Origin: Bifidobacterium cebidarum
GTDB taxonomy: Bacteria > Actinomycetota > Actinomycetes > Actinomycetales > Bifidobacteriaceae
DNA length: 64,000 nt
Reading direction: 5' to 3'
NCBI RefSeq assembly: GCF_009193305.1
Contig: NZ_WBVS01000010.1
Coordinates: forward strand, 1 to 64,000
Made by a program: the position numbers and the translations under genes
Part shown: one piece after another, positions 43,729 through 52,288 of the stretch
Numbering within the stretch: the first letter of the stretch is position 1
Layout: every line of letters starts with the position of its first letter
The notes under the pieces: generated by a model
What the model saw: only the letters and a program-made list of their open reading frames with translations
Told to the model about the DNA's origin: nothing
Databases searched by the model: none

Positions 43729-45072
43729 CTACTTAACCGTGAAGCCTTCCTGCTCGCCGTAGGTCTTGAGCGATTCGCCCCACTGCGCCAACGCGCTCTG
43801 CAAGGTGATTTTGCCGTGATATGCCTGGCCGATCGAATCGACGGCGATGGAATTCGCATATGCCATGTATGGCAGGTATTCGAACTTGGTGCTCACGTTG
43901 TTCGAGGCCGAGGCGATCACCTGATGCGTGGCCTGACCGCCGAAGAACGGATCTTTCTCGTTCAGCCAATCGCTGTCGGAGAGCACGGAGTTGAGCGGTG
44001 GCAATCCGCCCTGTGCAAGATTGACCTTGACGCCATCGCCGTGCGCGAACCATTCGGCAAATTCATACGCCGCCTTCGCCTTGGCGTCGTCGGTGCCCTT
44101 GGGCAGTGCCAGCGCGCCGCCGCCGTTCTCGCCGTTCTCATGTTCGCCGGCTGCGTATTGCGGCATCGATGCCACGCGCCATGAACCCTTGGTCTGTGAG
44201 AGGTTCTTCTGCATGGAAGAGACCATCCATGCGCCGGTCAACAATGTGGCGATGGAGCCGTCATCCAGTTTGCGCCACCATTCATCGGTCCAGCCGGTGG
44301 TCGAAGTATCGATGAGCTTGTCGTCCAGCATCGACTGCCACATGCCGGTGAACTTCTTCACGTTCTTGCCGTCGAAGTTCACGCTCACGTTGGTGCCATC
44401 CACGCTGAACGGCTGCGCCCCGGCCTGCCAGAGCATCGAAGTGATGAAGCCGCCGTCGCCGGTGTCGTTGGTGATGTGCGCGTCGCCGGGCATTGCGGCG
44501 ACTTTTTCCGCGGCGGCGCGGTACTCATCCCACGTGGTCGGCGCGGAGGCCACACCGGCTTTGGCGAGCACGTCCTGGTTGTAGAACATCACCATCGGGC
44601 CGGAGGAGATTGGCAGTCCGTAAGGTGAACCGCTTACGGAAACGTTGTTCTGCGCCGCCTTGGTGAAGTCGTTGCGGATCTCGCCAAATCCGTAGTCGTT
44701 CATGTTGCGCAGCTGGTCGGAGATGGCGAACTGATGCACGGCGTTGTAGTCGAGGTAGACCACATCCGGAATGCCCCGGCCCGCGTTGATCGCATTGGTC
44801 AACTGCATGTATTCGTCCTCGTTCGCGCCGGCGTTGGTCACCTTGACTGTGATGTTCGGGTGGGTCCTCTCGAATGCGGTGACGAAATCGTTGATGGTGG
44901 ACTGCCAGGTCCACAACGTGATTTCGGTGGTGTCGGAACTGTTCTGCCCGCCGTTCGCGCTCGACGTGCTTCCGCATCCGACTGTGACGGCAACCAGGCT
45001 GAGCGCTACGGCGCCGGCGGCGGCCGTGCGAATCCTCGATGATTGAGCAACGCGGCAAAGCAGACGAGACAT
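43729..45072 (-). CDS. orphan carbohydrate-binding lipoprotein (ABC family 1)
   Basis: A 447-residue solute-binding protein with signal peptide and lipobox VTVGC (Cys at about residue 33). The mature part (ITLWTWQSTINDFVTAFERTHPNITV, GIPDVVYLDY, GAWMVSSM) is typical of sugar-binding proteins. No permease or ATPase gene adjoins it, so it may feed an importer encoded elsewhere or act as a sensor or scavenger. ATG 45072 is preferred over a TTG 30 bases upstream. It is divergent from the GH2-like gene and shares a region with phased TGGCAAA motifs. Confidence 0.88.
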   Translation of the reverse strand: MSRLLCRVAQSSRIRTAAAGAVALSLVAVTVGCGSTSSANGGQNSSDTTEITLWTWQSTINDFVTAFERTHPNITVKVTNAGANEDEYMQLTNAINAGRGIPDVVYLDYNAVHQFAISDQLRNMNDYGFGEIRNDFTKAAQNNVSVSGSPYGLPISSGPMVMFYNQDVLAKAGVASAPTTWDEYRAAAEKVAAMPGDAHITNDTGDGGFITSMLWQAGAQPFSVDGTNVSVNFDGKNVKKFTGMWQSMLDDKLIDTSTTGWTDEWWRKLDDGSIATLLTGAWMVSSMQKNLSQTKGSWRVASMPQYAAGEHENGENGGGALALPKGTDDAKAKAAYEFAEWFAHGDGVKVNLAQGGLPPLNSVLSDSDWLNEKDPFFGGQATHQVIASASNNVSTKFEYLPYMAYANSIAVDSIGQAYHGKITLQSALAQWGESLKTYGEQEGFTVK

Positions 45073-45173
45073 GTGCAGACACTCCGATGTTGAACTGGAC
45101 AATATTCAGAACTTCCGAAGGCAGAGTTTACCCACGTTGCATTCGTGAAAGCGGCCGGAATAGGCATTTTGCC

Positions 45174-45284
45174 GGCAAATGGCAAAGGGCGGCAATTCCT
45201 GGGCGGAAACCGCCGGAAGCCGAATGGCAAGAAATGGCAAAAATTGGCAAAGATAAGCAAATGTCGCATGGCAAAAAACGGCAA
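45174..45284. promoter_or_regulatory. phased TGGCAAA motif cluster 2
   Basis: GGCAA begins at 45174, 45181, 45191, 45226, 45236, 45246, 45270 and 45280, with AGCAA at 45256 continuing the ten-base series. Spacings of exactly 10 dominate, with one of 14. The cluster lies between the divergent orphan binding-protein gene and the GH2-like gene. Confidence 0.65.
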
Positions 45285-45417
45285 ACCAAGTGCCGGCCCT
45301 ATCGTAAGTCCCGTGATTCGGCACGGCGCTCCGATGCAACCGAAGAAGGTTCCGGTTCGCTCAGGTGTCTGGCCGAGCAAGAACGCAAGAATCGATGAGG
45401 AATCGAAAGGGATTGCA

Positions 45418-48400
45418 ATGAGGCTCAACCTCAATGGTGTGTGGGACTTCTACCCGAATGGTGGGCAGGAGCGTTTTGACATCGTCGTGCCGACTTGGTG
45501 GGACTCGTTGCCCGCCACCACCGGCTACCCGGCTGACTGGGAAAAGGGCCTGCACCACGGTGTGTACGTCAAGACCGTGGAACTGCCGGAGAACATCACC
45601 GATGAAGACGTGTTCCTCCACGTCGGCGCGCTCGCCACGCTCGGCAAGGTGTTCGTCAACGGCCAATCCGTTGGACCGCTCAGCACCAAGGGCTACCTGA
45701 TGACCCTGCTGCCGTATGACCTCGATATCAACGACGTGGTCAAGCCCGGCGCCAACGAGATTCGCATTGAAGTCTGGTCCGTCAAGGCTCTGCCGGAAGA
45801 CGCATTGGCCACTGAAGGCGGCCCGGACCGTCTGCTCTTCCCGTTCGGCGTGGAAAACATCGTCGGCCGCGTAGGCGTCGGCGAGGACGTCGAAATCGTC
45901 ACCAAGCCGAAGCTTCGCATCGACGACCTTCAGATCATGCCTGACCTCAAGAAGAACGCCGATCCTTCCGATGATGAGCTCGCCGTCAATGTGACCATCA
46001 TCAACCACACCGCAGCCGACGCCGACCTGAAGCTCACCGCCGCCGTGCACCCGTTCAAGGGCGATACCGACATCGCCGCGCTCACGTTCGATCCTGCCGA
46101 CGTGCACGTCGCCGCTGGCGAAAGCACGGTCGTCAAGCTCGCCAAGGGCTGGCCGAACGCCCATTACTGGTCCCGCACCGACCCGTTCCTCTACACCGTG
46201 GATGCCGCCATCGCGGACGCCAAGGCCGCAGACGATGCCAAGCCGGTGCACGAATTCTCCGACCGTTTCGGCTTCCGCCAGTTCTGGCGCGAAGGCGATA
46301 AGTACATCATCAACGGTGTCAAGATCCGTCTGCGCGGCGACTCCCTGTGCCTGCTCAACCAGGGCGATCGTGACCTGATCAACGAGATCGGCGACTCCTA
46401 CGGCGTGATCTTGGACGACAACCACGCCATGGATGAAATGGCCAAGGCCTGGCTCGACGCCTACCGCCACGCCAACTGCAACATCATCCGTAACCACATT
46501 CGCTCCGTACCGTCCCACGTGCTGATGGACCACGCGGACGAAACCGGCATGCTGCTCGAAGAGGAAACCGCGTTCTGGAACCCGGGCTCCACCTCCAACG
46601 TCTCCCTCGACCCGCCGTATTACCTCAACTACTCCGACGAGGCCATCGGCTACTACACCGAGTGGGTTGAGCGTTGGGTGCGCGAATACCGCAACCACCC
46701 GTCCATCGTGCTGTGGTCCACCACCAACGAGGCCTGGAACCCGAACGACGCCGAAATCCTCATCCCGCCGCTGGAAGCGGCCGCCAACCGCGAGGATCCG
46801 ACCCGTATGGTGATGAACGACGGCTTCAACAAGCCAATCACCAACGAGGACTCCCGCCACTACTTCGGCGGTTACCCCTCCGGCATGACCTCCGCGCCCG
46901 ACATCTACGATCTCTACCAGATCGACGGTGATTTGCCGCTCGGCGCAGGCGAAGAGTTCTCCGTCTCCACCGCAGGCATTCCGCAGTACGCCGAAGACGG
47001 CACGATCAAGGACATCTACCATGGCCGTTTGAATGGCAATCCGGACACCATCTCCCGCGCCGATTTCGGCCGCGAAGTGGGCCGCGTGACCCGCGGCGTG
47101 CGCACCACGCGCATGGCCAACTGGAAGCCGTTCTGCCTGTCGATGTTCATCTACGACAACATCGAAAAGGTCATCGAGCTCGACCAGGAGCACACCAAGC
47201 ATGGCCTCAACCCGAAGGCCCTGCTGCGCCCGCAGTTCGACCCGACCGCCGAAGGCGACGCCCGCTGGATCGAAGGCGACGGCTACCGCTACTTCGCCAA
47301 CTCCTACGCCGATGTCGCCGCATTTGACAAGGACTTCGACAAGGAACCGCGCCTCGGCCTGCCGCACCACATCTACCAGCTCGGCACAGCCTCCCAGCGC
47401 ACGCTGCTCGTCTACAACGACGAGGAAATCGATGGCACCGAACTCGAGGTTCGCTGGACCGTTTCCGCCGTGAATACGCAGGACGGTACGGTTCGCGAAG
47501 TCGAATCCGGTTCCAAGACCATCACTGTGGATCACGGTGAATTCACCGAACTGCCCATCACCATCCATGTGCCGGGCGAGGTGGAGACCTACGAATCCAA
47601 GCTTATCGAAACCCTGAGCGTGGTCAAGCAGGGCAAGCTCAAGTTCACCGAAGACAACTTCCTCGGTTGGATCGGCCGCCCGGCTCCCGCCAAGATCGGC
47701 GCCAGCCGCGAAGTCATCGACCTTGGCACTGTGGACTGGGTGTCCCGCAACGTCAAGCACTGCCTGCACCTGAAGCAGGAAGGCGGCGCCTTGAGCGAAA
47801 AGTGGACCGCCCGCGTGGTGGATGACGCCAACGGCTCCATCAGCTTCGAACGTCTCGCCGGCAACCTGCGCCACGAGCAGGAGCTGTTCTACACCGTGAA
47901 CGTGGCCGGCCTCGAATCCGGCAAGGACTACACCGGCCAAATCGAATACACCGGCGAAAACGGCGACACCGTCACCGTGACCGTAAAGTTCACGGCCGGC
48001 ACGATGCCATGCGAGTGCCAGGCCGCCAACAAGGCCCTGGGCGCCACGGTTCGTGTCAGCTCCTCCTCCGAGCGCTACGGCTGGACCGCAGCCTCCCTGG
48101 TCGACGGTGAATTCAACGCCGACTACAACCACTTCGGCTGGTCCAGCGAACCGACCAAGGAGAACCACAGCGAATGGGTCTCCCTGAAGCTCGCCCATCC
48201 GATCACCGTGGCCCAAGTTGTGCTCGCCCCCCGTGGCGAAAACCCCGGCGGTACCGTTGCCGAAGCCTTCCATGGCGAAGGCGAAGGCGTCGGCGGCGTG
48301 CAGGAGTTCGCCGCAGGCCACCGCGCCTTCGACCCGAACCAGGGCCAAGGCTTCCCGGTCGATTTCACCATCTCCGTGTCCGCAGACGGCAACGCATGGA

Positions 48401-49482
48401 CCAAGGTCGTCGATAAGCACGATTACGCGCTGCCCGCCAACGGCAAACCGCGCGCTTTCGACTTCGCTCCGGTAGACGATGTTCGCTTCGTCAAGGTGGA
48501 AGCCTCCAAGCTGCGCGCCAACCCGAACGAGCATGACGAGTATGCGCTGCAGCTCGTGGAAATCGCCGTCTACGCCGACGCCCACATGCCGGCCATCCCA
48601 TCCGAGTCCACCGATGTGACCGCTTCCGTGCAGTCCCACGACGTGCAGGTCAGCTGGAAGTTCGCTTCCGACGGCCGCTCGCCGATTCTCGGCACCAAGC
48701 TCACCCTGACCAACGCGGCCGGCGAAATCATCCCGGCCGAAGTCACCGGAACCGACACCTACGCGCTCATCAGCGACGTACCGGCCGGCGAATGGACCGT
48801 CACCGTGCAGGGCCGCAACGAAATCGGCGAAGGCGAAAGCGCCACGAGCGCAGCCTTCAAGGTCGGTCGCGAAAACGCCAACGAAGTTGACGGCCAGCTG
48901 CCGCAGCCCAAGGCTCCGGTCGCCGAACTGCTCGTGGAATCCGGTGCCGTGGCCGTCTCCTGGAACGATGTGGACACCCGCTCCGGCTTCGGCAAGGGCG
49001 GCACCAACATCCACCTGACCCCGGTCGATGCCTCCACCGACTCCGCCCCCAAGCGCGTGGCCTGGACCCCGACCGGCACCACCGCCTACACCTTCACCGA
49101 TGTGGCCCGCGGCACCTATCAGGTGACCATCGAAGCCACCAGTGGCGAAGACAAGGTCTCCCCGGCCAGCGAACCCAGCGAACCGATCATCGTGGCAGCC
49201 GTGCCCGCCAAGCCGAACAAGCCGGGCGTCACCTCCACCGCCGACACGATGAACGTGACCTGGAAGGCTCCGGCCGATGGCGGCACCGCCATCACCTCCT
49301 ACGTGCTGACCTTGCGCAACCTCACCGAGAACACCGTCAAGGTGGTCAAGGCCGAGGCCGGCGAAGAGGCCAAGAGCGTGTTCGGGCTCACCGCCGGCAA
49401 CTACACGGCATCCGTGATCGCGGTCAACGCGATCGGCATGTCCGCCGAGTCCAGCCCGTCCTTGCCCTGCCTCATCAAGTAG
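45418..49482 (+). CDS. large GH2-like multidomain glycosidase without signal peptide
   Basis: A 1354-residue protein. A GH2 sugar-binding domain (LNLNGVWDFYP start, about 1-165) and an Ig-like domain precede a TIM barrel (about 300-640) with WSTTNEAWN, where Glu438 matches the GH2 acid/base. The region expected to hold the nucleophile reads SRADFGRE (Asp549) rather than the usual S-E-F/Y-G. Further on are a discoidin/CBM32-like domain (about 860-1060) and two or three fibronectin-III-like domains. There is no signal peptide and no anchor, unusual with such accessory domains. The frame stays open 91 codons upstream, but that part is made of TGGCAAA repeats; ATG 45418 follows GAAAGGG. The substrate is probably supplied by the downstream GPH transporters. 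Confidence 0.82.
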   Translation: MRLNLNGVWDFYPNGGQERFDIVVPTWWDSLPATTGYPADWEKGLHHGVYVKTVELPENITDEDVFLHVGALATLGKVFVNGQSVGPLSTKGYLMTLLPYDLDINDVVKPGANEIRIEVWSVKALPEDALATEGGPDRLLFPFGVENIVGRVGVGEDVEIVTKPKLRIDDLQIMPDLKKNADPSDDELAVNVTIINHTAADADLKLTAAVHPFKGDTDIAALTFDPADVHVAAGESTVVKLAKGWPNAHYWSRTDPFLYTVDAAIADAKAADDAKPVHEFSDRFGFRQFWREGDKYIINGVKIRLRGDSLCLLNQGDRDLINEIGDSYGVILDDNHAMDEMAKAWLDAYRHANCNIIRNHIRSVPSHVLMDHADETGMLLEEETAFWNPGSTSNVSLDPPYYLNYSDEAIGYYTEWVERWVREYRNHPSIVLWSTTNEAWNPNDAEILIPPLEAAANREDPTRMVMNDGFNKPITNEDSRHYFGGYPSGMTSAPDIYDLYQIDGDLPLGAGEEFSVSTAGIPQYAEDGTIKDIYHGRLNGNPDTISRADFGREVGRVTRGVRTTRMANWKPFCLSMFIYDNIEKVIELDQEHTKHGLNPKALLRPQFDPTAEGDARWIEGDGYRYFANSYADVAAFDKDFDKEPRLGLPHHIYQLGTASQRTLLVYNDEEIDGTELEVRWTVSAVNTQDGTVREVESGSKTITVDHGEFTELPITIHVPGEVETYESKLIETLSVVKQGKLKFTEDNFLGWIGRPAPAKIGASREVIDLGTVDWVSRNVKHCLHLKQEGGALSEKWTARVVDDANGSISFERLAGNLRHEQELFYTVNVAGLESGKDYTGQIEYTGENGDTVTVTVKFTAGTMPCECQAANKALGATVRVSSSSERYGWTAASLVDGEFNADYNHFGWSSEPTKENHSEWVSLKLAHPITVAQVVLAPRGENPGGTVAEAFHGEGEGVGGVQEFAAGHRAFDPNQGQGFPVDFTISVSADGNAWTKVVDKHDYALPANGKPRAFDFAPVDDVRFVKVEASKLRANPNEHDEYALQLVEIAVYADAHMPAIPSESTDVTASVQSHDVQVSWKFASDGRSPILGTKLTLTNAAGEIIPAEVTGTDTYALISDVPAGEWTVTVQGRNEIGEGESATSAAFKVGRENANEVDGQLPQPKAPVAELLVESGAVAVSWNDVDTRSGFGKGGTNIHLTPVDASTDSAPKRVAWTPTGTTAYTFTDVARGTYQVTIEATSGEDKVSPASEPSEPIIVAAVPAKPNKPGVTSTADTMNVTWKAPADGGTAITSYVLTLRNLTENTVKVVKAEAGEEAKSVFGLTAGNYTASVIAVNAIGMSAESSPSLPCLIK

Positions 49483-49608
49483 GCCGCGCGCATCGCGCAC
49501 CGATAATCAAAGATTTGCCGCTACCTCGGCAGCGGCGAGCGGTGTGGTGTAAGAGAAGGCTTGCGCCGCACCGTGGAACATAAAGAAAGAACTAAGGAGT
49601 TCTGAGAT

Positions 49609-51015
49609 ATGAGCACTGCAACAGCGCAGTCAGTCAAGAAGACGCCAAAGAAGCTGACTTGGCTGAACATCGTCGGCTATGGTTCCGGCGATCTTGCCAA
49701 CAACATCGGCTGGCGCATGATGTCGATGTTCCTGGCCACCTACTACATCTACATGGGCATCGACCCGGTGACCACCGCCAACATCTTCCTGTTCGCCCGC
49801 TTCTTCCAGGCTGTTGTGTACCTGCTCGCCGGCAACTACGCCGACCGCGTCAAGCCGAACAAGAACGGCAAGTTCCGTCGCCTAGTCGTGATGTTCGGTG
49901 TGCCGATGATGGTGGCCATCGCCCTGATGTACACCATTCCTGCCGATGCGAACATGAGCGTCAAGGTGGCATGGGCCATCGTCACCTACCTGCTCTACCA
50001 GCTGCTCGGCGCTCTGGGCGGCGTGCCGTACGGCGCACTGCTTGGCGCCATGACCCAGGACCAGAACGAACGCCAGCGCCTCTCCTCCGCCCGTATGGTC
50101 GGCGGCGCCCTGTTCGGCCTCATCGTCACCTTCACCCTGGCTCCGGCCATCAACACCGTCAAGGACCAGGCCGCTCTCGCCAAGCTGATGCTCCCGATCG
50201 TGTGCATCTTCTGCTTGGTCGGCGCTCTGATCTACGTCTTCCTGTACAAGACCACCATCGAGCAGATCGACGTGCCGACCCAGCCGAAGATCTCCTTCAT
50301 CGACACCCTGAAGGCCATCGTCATGAACCCGGCCCTGCTCATCCTGTGCTTCGCCACCGGCTTCTACCTGATCGCCACCTGCGTCGGCTCCATCGGACCG
50401 ATCATCGCCAAGGAAGTGCTCGCCAACGGTGCTGACGCCGGCACGCTGGCCCTCATCACCACGATTGTCACCCTGATCAACGCCTCCATCGGCGTGGTCG
50501 CCTCCCCGTTCGGCCCGGTCATCGCCCGCCACCTCGGCAAGAAGGGCGGCTGGTACCTCGGCTGCGCACTCGGCATCATCGGTGGTGTGATGTTCATCTT
50601 CGTCTCCAACGTGTGGCTGTCCCTCGTGGGCATGGCTCTGAACGCCATCGGTGCCCAGTTCTGCGGCAACTACGTGTGGGGCATGGAAGGCGACACCGTC
50701 GAGTACTACGAGTGGAAGACCGGCAAGCGCACCGATGGTGCCGCCATGGCTGGCCTGAGCTTCTTCCGCCAGATGTTCGGCGCCCTGACCTCCTGGCTTG
50801 GCCCGGCCATCCTTGCCTTCACCGGTTACAAGTCCGGCATGAACGTGGCCCAGGATCCGACCGTCGCCGAGAACCTGCGTCTGGCCGCCGGCCTCGTGCC
50901 GTTGATCGGCTTCGTGATCTCCGCCGCCATCATGTTCTTCTACCCGGTCACCGAGAAGAAGTTCGCCCAGATCAAGGCCGAGCTCGCCGAGCGTCGTTCC
51001 GCTGCAGAGGCGTGA
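49609..51015 (+). CDS. GPH-family sugar:cation symporter
   Basis: A 468-residue transporter with twelve predicted helices. GSGDLANNIGWRMMSMFLATYY is the GPH helix-1 start, and ARFFQAVVYLLAGNYADR the signature loop with Asp. YYEWKTGKRTDGAAM is the late family block, as in xyloside or melibiose carriers. It should bring in the substrate of the GH2-like enzyme encoded 127 bases upstream. AAGGAG lies about nine bases before the ATG. A strong terminator at 51028 follows. Confidence 0.9.
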   Translation: MSTATAQSVKKTPKKLTWLNIVGYGSGDLANNIGWRMMSMFLATYYIYMGIDPVTTANIFLFARFFQAVVYLLAGNYADRVKPNKNGKFRRLVVMFGVPMMVAIALMYTIPADANMSVKVAWAIVTYLLYQLLGALGGVPYGALLGAMTQDQNERQRLSSARMVGGALFGLIVTFTLAPAINTVKDQAALAKLMLPIVCIFCLVGALIYVFLYKTTIEQIDVPTQPKISFIDTLKAIVMNPALLILCFATGFYLIATCVGSIGPIIAKEVLANGADAGTLALITTIVTLINASIGVVASPFGPVIARHLGKKGGWYLGCALGIIGGVMFIFVSNVWLSLVGMALNAIGAQFCGNYVWGMEGDTVEYYEWKTGKRTDGAAMAGLSFFRQMFGALTSWLGPAILAFTGYKSGMNVAQDPTVAENLRLAAGLVPLIGFVISAAIMFFYPVTEKKFAQIKAELAERRSAAEA

Positions 51016-51027
51016 TTCACGCTGATT

Positions 51028-51054
51028 GGCTCCCTCGCCAGAGGGAGCCTTTTT
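51028..51054 (+). terminator. terminator after GPH symporter gene
   Basis: GGCTCCCTC (51028-51036) pairs perfectly with GAGGGAGCC (51041-51049) around a GCCA loop, followed by TTTTT. Confidence 0.9.
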
Positions 51055-51091
51055 CTATATATAGTGGAAGGCAATACATCAGGGGGTTGAG

Positions 51092-52288
51092 ATGGCAGAA
51101 CAACAGCGCAAGGCAACCGATCGCGTACGTCTGGCGGACGTGGCGGACGCTGCCGGCGTGGCCATCTCCACCGTCTCCCGCGTGTTCAGCAATCCTGACC
51201 GCGTGAACTTCCAAACCGTGGAGCAGGTGCGCGAAGTCGCCGAGCGGCTTGGCTACCGGCCGAATCCGCGAAAGCGCCGCGGAGAGACCGCACAGTCGCA
51301 GCCTAATCAATTCGTGCATCGTGATGTGGCTGCATCGCCATCGGTGCAGCCGGTACATTCATTGCAACCGACGTATGCTTCCGATCCAGCCGCCCAGAGC
51401 CGCGTGACCACCAACGGCGGGGTCATCGCACTCGTGGTCAAAGACACCACCGACGGCGTCTCGTCGCAGATCTTGAAAGGCGCGCAGATTACCGCTATGG
51501 AATCCGGCAGCGCGGTGGGCCTGATTGAACCCGGCCAATCCCAGCAGCGAACCCAGCAGTTGCTCATGCATCTTATCGGCAAAGTCGACGGCGTCATCCT
51601 AGCCACCGACTCGCCCGGCATCGACTTTATTCGCGACTATGCCAAGCGCGTGCCGCTCGTCGTGCTCAATCGCCCGGTGGACAGTGTGCCCAGCGTGGTG
51701 CCTGACCCGCGCATCGGCGTAGTCCGCGCGCTCAGCATGCTGCGTCGCTACCATCACACGGCCGTCACCTATGTGTCCGGCTCCACATCATGGGCCAATC
51801 AATCCCGCTGGTCCTGCCTGCACGACATCGGACAGCGCATGGGGCTGCGCATGAACCACATCGGTCCGGTACGCCCGAGCGTGGAGGGAGGCTATCAGGC
51901 CGCGCTCGCCCTCGAAAACTCCAAGCCCACCGCCGTCATCACCTATAACGATTTGATTGCGGCCGGCATTGTGCTGCGCCTGACTGCGGACGGTGTGCGC
52001 GTGCCGGAAGATGTGTCGGTTATCGGCTTTGACAATACGCTGATCGCCCCGGTGGTCACGCCGCCGATTACTTCGATTCGCATTCCGCGTGACCTGCTTG
52101 GTCAAGCCGCAGTGCGACTGCTGCTCGGGCGCGAATCCGGCGCAGTGCGCAACCCTGCGGACGCTCAGCTGATGGATCAACTCAAGGAACTTGGCGTACG
52201 CAATGAAGATGAGCAGTCGGCCAATGTTACTTTGGTGGACACGTCTATTATTGTGCGCAGATCTGTGGGGGAAAGGCGTGCGGCATGA
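51092..52288 (+). CDS. LacI-family transcriptional regulator
   Basis: A 398-residue LacI/GalR protein with helix-turn-helix VRLADVADAAGVAISTVSRVFSN (about residues 12-34). About 40 residues of Gln/Ser/Pro-rich linker (70-110), longer than usual in the family, lead to the sugar-binding domain (GGVIALVVKDTTDG, SVIGFDNTLIAPVVTPPIT). It lies between the two GPH-type transporters and overlaps the second by four bases, so it probably controls this GH2/GPH cluster. CAGGGGG lies upstream of the ATG. Confidence 0.9.
   Translation: MAEQQRKATDRVRLADVADAAGVAISTVSRVFSNPDRVNFQTVEQVREVAERLGYRPNPRKRRGETAQSQPNQFVHRDVAASPSVQPVHSLQPTYASDPAAQSRVTTNGGVIALVVKDTTDGVSSQILKGAQITAMESGSAVGLIEPGQSQQRTQQLLMHLIGKVDGVILATDSPGIDFIRDYAKRVPLVVLNRPVDSVPSVVPDPRIGVVRALSMLRRYHHTAVTYVSGSTSWANQSRWSCLHDIGQRMGLRMNHIGPVRPSVEGGYQAALALENSKPTAVITYNDLIAAGIVLRLTADGVRVPEDVSVIGFDNTLIAPVVTPPITSIRIPRDLLGQAAVRLLLGRESGAVRNPADAQLMDQLKELGVRNEDEQSANVTLVDTSIIVRRSVGERRAA

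Noticed and set aside
45145..45417. 91-codon N-terminal extension of the GH2-like protein
   Set aside because: The extension is encoded by the TGGCAAA repeats and is Lys/Gly-rich with no domain; the ATG at 45418 has a ribosome binding site and starts a normal GH2 domain.
45361..49500. Very long open frame on the minus strand opposite the GH2-like gene
   Set aside because: It is Gly/Val/Asp/His-rich as expected of the antisense of a high-GC gene, has no domain, and lacks a ribosome binding site.
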